Part shown: positions 7,436-14,514 of the stretch, in pieces
Layout: every line of letters starts with the position of its first letter
How positions within the stretch are numbered: the stretch's first letter is position 1
Assembly (NCBI GenBank): GCA_905234565.1
Contig: CAJOHW010000014.1
Span: 1-34,901 of the forward strand
DNA from: an uncultured Oscillibacter sp.
GTDB lineage: Bacteria; Bacillota; Clostridia; Oscillospirales; Oscillospiraceae
Length of the DNA stretch: 34,901 nt
Direction: 5' to 3'
Notes under the pieces: generated by a model
Seen by the model: the letters and a program-made list of their open reading frames with translations, nothing else
Told to the model about the DNA's origin: nothing
The model's database searches: none
Made by a program: the position numbers and the translations under genes

Positions 7436-9298
7436 ATGAGCGAACCCTTTGTATTTGACTCCCGCTGTACGGAGTGCAAGGACCCCTACGGGGCGGTGGA
7501 GTGCGGCCAGAGCATTACTCTGCGCTGCCGCCCATTGAAGTGGGAGGGCTTCACCCACTGCGCCGTCATTATGAAAAACGACTACACCGGAGAGGTGTTA
7601 AAGATCAACCTGTACCCCATGGCCATGGACGGGGACCGGGTGCGGTTTTACGCCAACTTCCCGGCCCCGGACGAGCCCCAGCTGGTGTGGTACCACTTCA
7701 AGCTCTGGCGGGACGACGGCTCCGGCTGCGTCCTGGACAAGACCGGCTACCGCAGCGACGGAAAAGTGGATCCCTGGCAGATGACGGTGTACCGCAAGAG
7801 CCACACCCCCTTCTGGTTCGGGGCGGGCGTCACCTATCAGATCTTCCCGGACCGGTTCTGCCGCCTGGAAGTGCCGGATCCCACGGGCATGATCGGGGAC
7901 CGGTGGGTCCATGAGAACTGGGAGGACGATCCCGTGTGGGATCCGCCGGACGGGATCTGGAACCGGGACTTTTTCGGCGGGTCCTTCCAGGGCATCATCT
8001 CCAAGCTGGACTACCTGGCGGACCTGGGGGTATCCACCATCTACTTCAACCCCATTTTCGAGTCCGCCTCCAACCACCGCTATGACACGGCGGACTACCG
8101 CAAGCCGGATCCCATGCTGGGGACGGAGGACGATTTCCGGGAGCTGTGCCGGGAGGCCAACCGCCGGGGAATGCGGATCATCTTAGACGGCGTGTTCAGC
8201 CACACCGGTTCCCGCAGCCGCTACTTCAACCAGGACGGCTGGTATCCGGAACCCGGGGCCTATCAGAGCAAGGACAGCCCCTATTATGAGTGGTACGACT
8301 TCCAAAAGTGGCCCAAGAAGTACACGGCCTGGTGGGGGATCCACACCCTGCCGGACACCAGGGAGGAAAACCCCAGCTATCAGAACTTCATGATCTGGGA
8401 TGAGGACTCCGTGGTCCGGCACTGGCTGCGGGCGGGGGCCTCCGGCTGGCGGCTGGATGTGGCGGACGAGCTGCCGGACAGCTTCATCGAAAAAATTCGC
8501 ACGGTCATGCACGAGACGGCCTCCTACGCGGTGCTTATCGGAGAGGTCTGGGAGGACGCCAGCAACAAGATCGCCTATTCCCAGCGGCGGCGGTACTTCT
8601 TAGGCAGCGAACTCCACGGGGTGATGAACTATCCCTTCCGGGGGGCGGTGCTGGACTATCTCCGGGGCGGGGACGCGGACGGGTTCCGGGAGACGTTGGA
8701 GACCCTCCGGGAGAACTATCCCCCGGCGGCGTTCAACTCCGCCATGAACTTTCTGGGCACCCACGACACCGCCCGGATCCTGACGGAACTGGGGGCCAAG
8801 CGGCATCCCCGGGACAAGGCCGCCCGGGAGAAATTCCGTCTCAGCCGGAAGGAGCGGGCCAGGGGATTGACCCTGGTGCATTTGGCGGCTATGATTCTCT
8901 ACGCCTTCCCCGGCTCCCCCACGGTGTACTACGGGGACGAGTGCGGCATGGAGGGCTGGGAGGATCCCTTCAACCGGCGGACCTATCCCTGGGGCCGGGA
9001 GGAAAACGAACTGAAAGCCCACTTTGCCGCCCTGGGGAAACTGCGGCGGGGACGGATCTCCTTACAGCGGGGGGATTTGAACTGGCTGTACACCCGGGGA
9101 CCGATTCTGGCCTTCTCCCGGACCAAGGGCGCGGAGTACACGGTGCTTGTGATGAACGCGGGAGAGGAAGAGCAGGAAGTGACCATTGACTTCCCCGGCG
9201 GCGAGGCGGCGGATCTGCTGTCGGAGGCCCGCTTCCCGGTGGAGGACAGCCGCCTGACCCTGACGGTGCCCCCCATGACCGGATATCTCTTTGGATGA
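7436..9298 (+). CDS. Glycoside hydrolase family 13 (alpha-amylase/neopullulanase-like)
   Basis: Cleaves alpha-glucosidic bonds in maltodextrin, cyclodextrin or pullulan-type substrates. The 620-residue protein has an N-terminal beta-sandwich (about 1-115, CBM34-like) and a GH13 barrel with its conserved regions: DGVFSHTG, GWRLDVADE with nucleophile Asp341, IGEVWED with acid/base Glu370, and GTHDTAR with Asp444. A C-terminal beta domain follows. No signal peptide is visible, so it should act in the cytosol on imported or stored dextrins. ATG 7436 is preferred over ATG 7421 because GAGGAGG (7423-7429) lies between them. It follows mrdA by 29 bases and ends at a parS-bearing hairpin. It is unrelated in function to its wall and segregation neighbours. 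Confidence 0.9.
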   Translation: MSEPFVFDSRCTECKDPYGAVECGQSITLRCRPLKWEGFTHCAVIMKNDYTGEVLKINLYPMAMDGDRVRFYANFPAPDEPQLVWYHFKLWRDDGSGCVLDKTGYRSDGKVDPWQMTVYRKSHTPFWFGAGVTYQIFPDRFCRLEVPDPTGMIGDRWVHENWEDDPVWDPPDGIWNRDFFGGSFQGIISKLDYLADLGVSTIYFNPIFESASNHRYDTADYRKPDPMLGTEDDFRELCREANRRGMRIILDGVFSHTGSRSRYFNQDGWYPEPGAYQSKDSPYYEWYDFQKWPKKYTAWWGIHTLPDTREENPSYQNFMIWDEDSVVRHWLRAGASGWRLDVADELPDSFIEKIRTVMHETASYAVLIGEVWEDASNKIAYSQRRRYFLGSELHGVMNYPFRGAVLDYLRGGDADGFRETLETLRENYPPAAFNSAMNFLGTHDTARILTELGAKRHPRDKAAREKFRLSRKERARGLTLVHLAAMILYAFPGSPTVYYGDECGMEGWEDPFNRRTYPWGREENELKAHFAALGKLRRGRISLQRGDLNWLYTRGPILAFSRTKGAEYTVLVMNAGEEEQEVTIDFPGGEAADLLSEARFPVEDSRLTLTVPPMTGYLFG

Positions 9299-9328
9299 AC
9301 AGAAACAAGAGCGCCTCTCATGTTTTGC

Positions 9329-9370
9329 AGACTGTCCCGAATGTTTCACGTGAAACATTCGGGACAGTCT
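9329..9370. terminator. 42-bp perfect palindrome with a parS core, likely also a terminator
   Basis: Every base from 9329 to 9370 pairs about a centre at 9349/9350. The outer arms are AGACTGTCCCGAA and its complement; the core is the parS site. It lies 30 bases after the GH13 stop and is followed by TTGTTT, so the RNA would form a 20-bp-class stem followed by a short U-rich stretch. The terminator role is inferred from position and shape. Confidence 0.65.
9342..9357. promoter_or_regulatory. parS site 1
   Basis: TGTTTCACGTGAAACA, a perfect 16-base palindrome matching the bacterial chromosomal parS consensus. ParB loads here as a CTP-dependent clamp and spreads outward to build the partition complex. 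The parAB operon begins about 210 bases downstream. Confidence 0.95.
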
Positions 9371-9371
9371 T

Positions 9372-9387
9372 TGTTTCACGTGAAACA
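9372..9387. promoter_or_regulatory. parS site 2
   Basis: A second identical TGTTTCACGTGAAACA, 14 bases after site 1 and about 95 bases before the parA -35 box. Two sites so close together place the parA promoter inside any spreading ParB zone, which could repress it. Confidence 0.95.
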
Positions 9388-9458
9388 GTCCTGGCGGACG
9401 GCCAACGCGCTCTATAAGCTGTTCTTGTCCGGGGGTTCTGCGGCGGCAGCCAAGGCAT
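9388..9458 (-). repeat. Intergenic repeat family B, copy 1 (reverse orientation)
   Basis: Read on the minus strand it carries the family blocks in order: GGCTGCCGCCGCAGAAC, then CCCCGGACAAGAACAGC, then TATAGAGCGCGTTGG, then CCGTCCGCCAGGAC. It is a diverged copy, with extra changes in the left block. It begins directly at the end of parS site 2 and lies 25 bases before the parA -35 box. Confidence 0.8.
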
Positions 9459-9482
9459 TGCAAATTTTCTTTTCACGTCCCC

Positions 9483-9511
9483 TTGTCAGGACCCCGCTGC
9501 GCTGGTATAAT
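9483..9511 (+). promoter_or_regulatory. Sigma-A promoter for parAB
   Basis: TTGTCA at 9483-9488, a 17-base spacer, and a perfect TATAAT at 9506-9511. It lies 55 bases before the parA start and is the obvious promoter for parA, parB and the gene that overlaps parB. Confidence 0.85.
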
Positions 9512-9566
9512 GGGTTCTCAAACAGAAACAGAATCTCACACACATAGACAGGAAGCGGGTGGAACT

Positions 9567-10325
9567 GTGGCAAAGACCATTGCGGTTGTGAACCAGAAAG
9601 GCGGCGTCGGCAAGACGACCACCTGTGTGAATTTGGCCGCCGCCCTGGCGGAGAGCGGGAAACGGGTGCTGCTGTGCGACTTCGACCCCCAGGCCAATTC
9701 TACCTCCGGCATGGGGGTGGACAAGTCCGGGGCCAGGGGCGTGTATGAGGTCATGATCGGCAGCGCGTCTCCGGCGGGGGCCGTGGTGCGTACGAAATAC
9801 GGGGACGTACTGCCCTCCAGCAGCGCCCTGGCGGGGGCGGGGATTGAACTGATTGGCATGGAGAAGCGGGAGTTTCTCCTGAAACGGGCACTGAGTTCCC
9901 TGGCCTCCCAGTATGATTTTGTCTTTATCGACTGCCCCCCCTCCCTGGAACTGCTGACCTTAAACGCCCTGTGCGCGGCGGATACGATTCTGGTGCCGGT
10001 GCAGGGGGAGTACTTCGCCTTAGAGGGGCTGTCGGATCTGATGAACACCGTGCGGATTGTCCGGCGGTCTTTGAACCCCAAACTGGAACTGGAAGGGGTC
10101 CTGCTGACCATGTACGACGGCCGGACGAATTTAGCCATCCAGGTGGCGGAGGAAGTGAAGCGGTATTTCCCCGGCAAGGTCTACGCCACGGTGATTCCCC
10201 GGAACGTGCGGCTGTCCGAGGCCCCCAGCCACGGCAAGCCCATCACCGCCTATGACCGCACCTGCCGGGGGGCGGCGGCGTATCTGGCTCTGGCGGCGGA
10301 GTTTTTGAGGAAGCAGAAAGCATGA
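9567..10325 (+). CDS. parA: Chromosome partitioning ATPase ParA (Soj)
   Basis: Walker-type ATPase that binds DNA non-specifically as an ATP dimer and works with ParB-parS to segregate origins; in Bacillus it also tunes DnaA. The 252-residue product has the deviant P-loop KGGVGKTT (residues 11-18), the CDFDPQANST switch region and the VFIDCPPSL Walker B segment. GTG 9567 is chosen because the protein then starts AKTIAVVNQKGG like other ParA proteins, with GGAAGCGGG upstream. An ATG at 9510 is open in frame but falls in the promoter. It is followed by parB 58 bases later and preceded by two parS sites. Confidence 0.96.
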   Translation: MAKTIAVVNQKGGVGKTTTCVNLAAALAESGKRVLLCDFDPQANSTSGMGVDKSGARGVYEVMIGSASPAGAVVRTKYGDVLPSSSALAGAGIELIGMEKREFLLKRALSSLASQYDFVFIDCPPSLELLTLNALCAADTILVPVQGEYFALEGLSDLMNTVRIVRRSLNPKLELEGVLLTMYDGRTNLAIQVAEEVKRYFPGKVYATVIPRNVRLSEAPSHGKPITAYDRTCRGAAAYLALAAEFLRKQKA

Positions 10326-10383
10326 GAGGGAAATGGGCGCGGGATTGGCGGCGGAATATGGAGCGGAGAGGAGCGAGGAAGCC

Positions 10384-11292
10384 ATGACGAAGAAAACCTC
10401 CGGCCTGGGCCGGGGCCTGGGGGCCCTCCTGGGGGACGGCGCCCTGTTTGACCAGGACAGCGGCGGCGGGGAGAGCGAACCGGGCGGCGGCGTCACCACC
10501 CTGCCCCTGACGGACGTGGAGAACAACTCCTCCCAGCCCCGGAAGTACTTTGACCCGGAGGCGTTGGAAGAACTGGCGGAGTCCATCCGCCTCCACGGCA
10601 TGATCCAGCCTCTGACCGTGCGGAAAATGCCCTCCGGGTTCTATCAGATCATCGCCGGGGAGCGGCGCTGGCGGGCGGCGAGAATGGCGGGCCTGGACCG
10701 GGTGCCGGTCATCGTCATCGACGCCGACGACCGCACCGCCGCGGAACTGGCCATGGTGGAGAACCTCCAAAGAGAGGATCTGAACCCCATGGAGGAGGCC
10801 GCCGGATACCGGACCCTGATTGACCGGTTTCAAATGACCCAGGAGGAGGCGGCGTCCCGGGTGGGGAAGTCCCGCAGCGCCGTGGCCAACGCCCTGCGGC
10901 TGCTGGACCTGTGCCCGGAGGTCCGGGCCATGGTGGAGGACGGACGGCTGTCGGCGGGCCATGCCCGGGCCTTAATTCCCCTGTCCCCTGTCATGCAGCA
11001 GAGGGGAGCCGACGCCATTTTGACCGGAGGGCTGTCGGTGCGGCAGACGGAGGCCCTGTCCAAAAAGCTGTCGGCGGAAAAGAAGCCCCCAAAGATCCAC
11101 GCCGGGGACCCGGACCAGATCGACTACACCGTGGAGGCCCAGAAGGACCTGTCCTCCCGGCTGGGCCGGGGGGTGCGGATTGTAAACGGACGGAAAAAAG
11201 GCCGGATAGAGCTGGACTTCTACGGCCTGGACGACTTAAACGGCCTGCTGGACGCGCTGGCCCTGTTGGGAGAAGGAGGGACGCCGGGATGA
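10384..11292 (+). CDS. parB: Chromosome partitioning protein ParB (Spo0J)
   Basis: CTP-dependent DNA clamp that loads at parS and recruits SMC. The 302-residue product starts with the ParA-activating tail (KKTSGLGRGLGALLG), followed by the SQPRKYFDPEALEELAESI block. The CTP-binding GERRWRA motif is at about 92-98, then ENLQREDLNPMEEA, a helix-turn-helix (about 140-165, with VGKSRSAVANALRLL) and a C-terminal dimerisation domain. ATG 10384 has GAGCGAGG upstream; an earlier ATG at 10333 would add an unrelated 17-residue lead. Its target sites lie on both flanks of the operon. The stop overlaps the next start (ATGA), implying translational coupling. Confidence 0.96.
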   Translation: MTKKTSGLGRGLGALLGDGALFDQDSGGGESEPGGGVTTLPLTDVENNSSQPRKYFDPEALEELAESIRLHGMIQPLTVRKMPSGFYQIIAGERRWRAARMAGLDRVPVIVIDADDRTAAELAMVENLQREDLNPMEEAAGYRTLIDRFQMTQEEAASRVGKSRSAVANALRLLDLCPEVRAMVEDGRLSAGHARALIPLSPVMQQRGADAILTGGLSVRQTEALSKKLSAEKKPPKIHAGDPDQIDYTVEAQKDLSSRLGRGVRIVNGRKKGRIELDFYGLDDLNGLLDALALLGEGGTPG

Positions 11293-12092
11293 ACGAGGAA
11301 AAAGAGAACGTACAGGCCCCGGAGAGCGCAGAGATTCCGGCAGGCCAGTCCCCGCCGGAGTCTCCCGCCGCCGCCCGGATGCGCCAGCCCATGATTGAGC
11401 CTCTGAACATCGTCCTGGACCCGCCGTCCCAGAATTCCGGCGGGACGGATTCGGCGAAACCGCCGGAACCGGACCCCCCCGGACCCCCCAAACCGGAGCC
11501 CCGGTCCAGGAAGCCGGCCACCACCTATATCCTGCTGCTGTTCGTGGCGGCGTTTCTGCTGATGGCCCTGTCCTCCCTGATGCACCAGAGGAGCAACATG
11601 GAGCTTTTGGGCCAGTTACAGCGGGATCTCCCCGCTATGCAGGAGGTGCAGGACTTCCAGGAGCGGATCATTGGGATGCAGGAGGCCCGGCAGGAGGTGG
11701 AGGACCAGCTGAAAGAGGTCCAGCGGAACATGGCGGCCCTGCTGGCCCAGACCCAGGAGGAACACAACCGGGCGGAGGCCCTGCGGTACCTGTACCGGAT
11801 TCAGATGAAGTTCCTCAGTGAGCGCTACCAGTCCTGCCAGCTGATCATTGAGGAGTTCGAGGCCAGCGGCCTGGTGGACAGCCTGCCCCAGGAGACCGCA
11901 GACAGCGACGTGGTGTCCCCGATGGAGCGTTTCCGCCAGCTGAAAGAGGCCAACGCCGCCCGGGTGGCGGAGACCCTGATTCCCCAGCCCCCGGAGCCTG
12001 TGGAACCCATAGAACCCGCCGAACCCAACCCGCCGACGGAACCGTCAAAGCCCGCAGCGCCCCCGACACCGCCGGAGGCACCGGAGGCATAA
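11289..12092 (+). CDS. Single-pass membrane coiled-coil protein of the parAB operon, function unknown
   Basis: I do not recognise a named family. The 267-residue product has a cytosolic N-terminal region (1-77) rich in Pro, Glu and Ser, with runs such as KPPEPDPPGPPKPEP. One membrane helix follows (about 79-98, YILLLFVAAFLLMALSSL), then a long helical/coiled-coil segment (about 100-180, many Gln, Glu and Leu), and an acidic Pro-Glu tail (about 232-267). Its ATG overlaps the parB stop and it has GAGAAGGAGGG upstream, so it is coupled to parB. A membrane tether for the partition complex or origin is one possible role, but this is inference from operon position. parS site 3 lies just after its stop. 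Confidence 0.75.
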   Translation: MNEEKENVQAPESAEIPAGQSPPESPAAARMRQPMIEPLNIVLDPPSQNSGGTDSAKPPEPDPPGPPKPEPRSRKPATTYILLLFVAAFLLMALSSLMHQRSNMELLGQLQRDLPAMQEVQDFQERIIGMQEARQEVEDQLKEVQRNMAALLAQTQEEHNRAEALRYLYRIQMKFLSERYQSCQLIIEEFEASGLVDSLPQETADSDVVSPMERFRQLKEANAARVAETLIPQPPEPVEPIEPAEPNPPTEPSKPAAPPTPPEAPEA

Positions 12093-12100
12093 AAAAACAT

Positions 12101-12116
12101 TGTTTCACGTGAAACA
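12101..12116. promoter_or_regulatory. parS site 3
   Basis: TGTTTCACGTGAAACA again, extended to a 22-base palindrome (12098-12119) flanked by A-runs on both sides. It follows the parAB operon by 8 bases and precedes serS, so the operon is bracketed by ParB loading sites. The hairpin flanked by A7 and A6 could act as a weak terminator for minus-strand transcription only. Confidence 0.95.
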
Positions 12117-12157
12117 ATGGGCTGTATAAAAAAACTATCACGTAGGAGTTGAACACC

Positions 12158-13462
12158 ATGCTGGATATCCGTTTCATTCGGGAGAACCCGGAGGCAGTCC
12201 GGGAGAATATCAGGAAGAAGTTCCAGGACGCCCGGCTCCCCCTGGTGGACCAGGCCATTGCCCTGGACGAACAGCGCCGAGCCGCCATCGCCGAGGCGGA
12301 CCGCCTGCGGTCCGACCGGAACCGCCTGAGCAAACAGATCGGTATGCTCATGGGCCAGGGAAAAAAGGACCCCTCCAAACTGCGGGAGGCGGAGGCCGTG
12401 AAACAGCAGGTCACCCGGCAGGCGGAGCGGCTGAAAGAGTTGGAGGAACAGGAGCGGTCCTTAGACGGGGAACTCCACAAAGTCCTCCTTCAAATCCCCC
12501 AGATCATTGACCCCTCCGTCCCCATCGGCCCCGACGACAGCCACAATGTGGAGGTGGAGCGGTTCGGGGAGGCGGCGGTGCCGGACTTCCCCATTCCCTA
12601 TCACACCGATATCATGGCTTCCTTCGATGGCATTGACTTAGACGCCGCCGGACGGGTGTCCGGCAACGGCTTCTATTACCTCCTGGGGGACATCGCCCGT
12701 CTCCATGAGGCGGTGCTGGCCTGCGGACGGGATTTCATGATCGGCAAGGGCTTTACCTTCTGCGTGCCCCCCTTCCTGATCCACGGCGGCGTGGTGGAGG
12801 GCGTCATGAGCCAGACGGATATGGACGGCATGATGTATAAAATCGAGGGGGAGGACCTGTACCTCATCGGCACCTCCGAACACTCCATGATTGGGCGGTT
12901 TATTGACCAGATTCTCCCGGAGGAGAAACTGCCCCAGACCCTGACCTCCTACTCCCCCTGCTTCCGGAAGGAGAAGGGCGCCCACGGCATCGAGGAGCGG
13001 GGGGTGTACCGGATCCACCAGTTTGAGAAACAGGAGATGATCGTGGTCTGCCGCCCGGAGGAGTCCGCCGAATGGTATGAGAAGCTGTGGCGGTACTCCG
13101 TGGAACTGTTCCGGTCCTTTGGGATTCCCGTGCGGCAGTTGGAGTGCTGCTCCGGGGACCTGGCGGATCTGAAAGTGAAGTCCTGTGACATTGAGGCCTG
13201 GTCCCCCCGGCAGAAGAAATACTTTGAAGTCTGCTCCTGCTCCAACTTAGGCGACGCCCAGGCCCGTCGGCTGCGGATCCGGTACAAGGACGGCAAGGGC
13301 AGGATTCAGCTGTGCCATACCCTGAACAACACCTGTGTGGCCCCGCCCCGGATGCTGATTGCCCTGCTGGAAAACAACCTGCAAGCGGACGGATCCGTCA
13401 TCGTTCCGGAGATCCTCCGCCCCTACATGGGCGGCACGGAGGTCCTGCTGCCCAAGGCGTAA
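12158..13462 (+). CDS. serS: Serine--tRNA ligase
   Basis: Charges tRNA-Ser (and tRNA-Sec where present) with serine. The 434-residue product has the N-terminal antiparallel coiled-coil arm (about 28-100) that grips the tRNA long variable arm, then the class II core. Motif 2 is seen in SPCFRKEKGAHG, with the TSEHSMIGRF serine-site region before it, and motif 3 in the C-terminal LNNTCVAPPRMLIALLENN. ATG 12158 is used, with TAGGAG at 12143-12148; a TTG three codons earlier is ignored. No T-box leader is seen. rsmG overlaps its stop (TAATG). parS site 3 lies 41 bases before the start. Confidence 0.95.
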   Translation: MLDIRFIRENPEAVRENIRKKFQDARLPLVDQAIALDEQRRAAIAEADRLRSDRNRLSKQIGMLMGQGKKDPSKLREAEAVKQQVTRQAERLKELEEQERSLDGELHKVLLQIPQIIDPSVPIGPDDSHNVEVERFGEAAVPDFPIPYHTDIMASFDGIDLDAAGRVSGNGFYYLLGDIARLHEAVLACGRDFMIGKGFTFCVPPFLIHGGVVEGVMSQTDMDGMMYKIEGEDLYLIGTSEHSMIGRFIDQILPEEKLPQTLTSYSPCFRKEKGAHGIEERGVYRIHQFEKQEMIVVCRPEESAEWYEKLWRYSVELFRSFGIPVRQLECCSGDLADLKVKSCDIEAWSPRQKKYFEVCSCSNLGDAQARRLRIRYKDGKGRIQLCHTLNNTCVAPPRMLIALLENNLQADGSVIVPEILRPYMGGTEVLLPKA

Positions 13463-14208
13463 TGATGACGGAACAAAACACCACAGAATACAAGGAGGAA
13501 CCGCGGGCGGAACTGGAATCCTATCTCCGCCCGGGACTGAACGCGCTGGGCCTTCCGGAGACCGCCGCCGTCCCCATGTCCCGCCACGGGGCATTGCTGC
13601 TGGAACGGAACCAAGTCATGAACCTCACGGCCCTGACCACCCCGGAGGAGACGGCCCGGCTCCATTTCTTAGACAGCGCCGCCTTAGTGCCCCTGGTGCG
13701 GTTCCGGGGAAAGTCCCTGATTGACGTGGGCAGCGGCGGCGGCTTCCCGGGACTGCCCTTAAAAGTGCTGGAACCCTCCCTAAAGCTCACCCTGCTGGAC
13801 GCCCAGCGCAAGCGGGTGGAGTTTCTGCGGGACGCCTGCGGCGTGTGCGGCGTGACGGACGGGGTTTGCGTCCAGGCCCGGGCGGAGGACTACGCCCGGG
13901 AACACCGGGAAGGGTTCGACTTGGCAACCGCCCGGGCGGTGGCGGCCCTGCCCATTCTGGCGGAGCTGTGCCTGCCTCTGGTCCGGGTGGGGGGACAGTT
14001 TTTGGCTATGAAGTCCGTCCACAGCCAGGAGGAACTGGACGGGGCCAGCCGTGCCCTGTCCCTGCTGGGAGGACGGCTGGAAGCGGTCCACGACTACCCC
14101 GTGCCCGGGACGGAAATCCGGCACCGTCTGATTGTCATCCGCAAGGAGCGCAAAACCCCGCTCCAGTATCCCCGGGCCTATGGGAAGATCAAGAAACAAC
14201 CGCTATAA
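13462..14208 (+). CDS. rsmG: 16S rRNA (guanine-N7) methyltransferase RsmG (GidB)
   Basis: SAM-dependent enzyme that methylates G527 of 16S rRNA; loss gives low-level streptomycin resistance in other bacteria. The 248-residue product shows RNQVMNLTALTTPEE, the SAM-binding DVGSGGGFPGLPLKV at about 88-102, LLDAQRKRVEFL and TARAVAALPILAELCLPL, all in family order. The first ATG overlaps the serS stop; ATG 13465 is an equally good start. rsmG near parAB is a classic origin-proximal grouping in Firmicutes, though here serS and the membrane protein sit between them. A strong hairpin follows the stop. Confidence 0.95.
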   Translation: MMTEQNTTEYKEEPRAELESYLRPGLNALGLPETAAVPMSRHGALLLERNQVMNLTALTTPEETARLHFLDSAALVPLVRFRGKSLIDVGSGGGFPGLPLKVLEPSLKLTLLDAQRKRVEFLRDACGVCGVTDGVCVQARAEDYAREHREGFDLATARAVAALPILAELCLPLVRVGGQFLAMKSVHSQEELDGASRALSLLGGRLEAVHDYPVPGTEIRHRLIVIRKERKTPLQYPRAYGKIKKQPL

Positions 14209-14210
14209 TG

Positions 14211-14247
14211 ACGGCCCAACCTGCCCCAGGGGGGCGGGTTGGGCCGT
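14211..14247. terminator. GC-rich hairpin after rsmG
   Basis: ACGGCCCAACCTGCCC pairs with GGGCGGGTTGGGCCGT over 16 positions, with one G-T wobble and a 5-base loop, starting 3 bases after the rsmG stop. Only CTT follows, so intrinsic termination would rely on stem strength. A partly similar segment recurs about 93 bases on, as part of a direct repeat. Confidence 0.5.
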
Positions 14248-14372
14248 CTTGCGGCGCTTCCGTTGCCGTCGCAGAAACTCTGGAATTGAACCGCTTTTAG
14301 AGCGCGTTGGCCCCCGCCCAGGGGGGGCAGGTTGGGCCGTCTTGCGGCGCTTCCGTTGCCATCGCAACAGCC
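14237..14372 (+). repeat. Direct repeat spanning the left halves of B copies 2 and 3
   Basis: About 31 bases (GGTTGGGCCGTCTTGCGG then CGCTTCCGTTGCC) occur identically starting near 14237 and 14330, offset about 93. The unit joins hairpin sequence to the left block of family B, so copies 2 and 3 arose by, or were followed by, a local duplication. Confidence 0.75.
14261..14325 (+). repeat. Intergenic repeat family B, copy 2
   Basis: Contains CGTTGCCGTCGCAGAAAC, a diverged middle, then CTTTTAGAGCGCGTTGG and a GC-rich tail in which the usual GGCCGTCCGCCCAGGA has become a run of C and G. It lies in the rsmG-minD gap and is the upstream half of a larger direct repeat with copy 3. Confidence 0.8.
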
Positions 14373-14400
14373 ATAGAAAAGAAGAACTTTTAGAGCGCGC
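14354..14400 (+). repeat. Intergenic repeat family B, copy 3 (short)
   Basis: CGTTGCCATCGCAAC, here forming a perfect GTTGC-CATC-GCAAC hairpin, then AGAAGAACTTTTAGAGCGCGC. The CCGTCCGCCCAGGAC tail is absent. It ends 22 bases before the minD -35 box. Confidence 0.8.
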
Positions 14401-14422
14401 TAAAAATTCATTCTTTTTTCGC

Positions 14423-14451
14423 TTTACACCGATGATAAAATATGGTATCAT
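14423..14451 (+). promoter_or_regulatory. Sigma-A promoter for minD
   Basis: TTTACA at 14423-14428, a 17-base spacer and TATCAT at 14446-14451, set in the only AT-rich patch of this gap. It serves the minD-mgsA unit. Confidence 0.75.
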
Positions 14452-14465
14452 AAAATCAGCGTAAG

Positions 14466-14492
14466 ATTTCTTTCAGCGGTTAGTAAAGAAAT
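14466..14492 (+). promoter_or_regulatory. Leader hairpin in the minD 5' untranslated region
   Basis: ATTTCTTT and AAAGAAAT form a perfect 8-bp stem with an 11-base loop, located between the promoter and the AAGGAGG ribosome binding site. It could be an operator palindrome or a leader structure; no known family is recognised. Confidence 0.45.
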
Positions 14493-14514
14493 GTAGGGAA
14501 GGAGGTGCCGCCCG

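Noticed and set aside
12093-12157. T-box leader before serS (also hisS and aspS)
   Set aside because: The leaders are short (under 120 bases) and lack the T-box sequence and antiterminator.
9300-14210. Replication origin (oriC)
   Set aside because: parAB-rsmG and parS suggest origin proximity, but no cluster of DnaA boxes, AT-rich unwinding region, dnaA or dnaN is seen.
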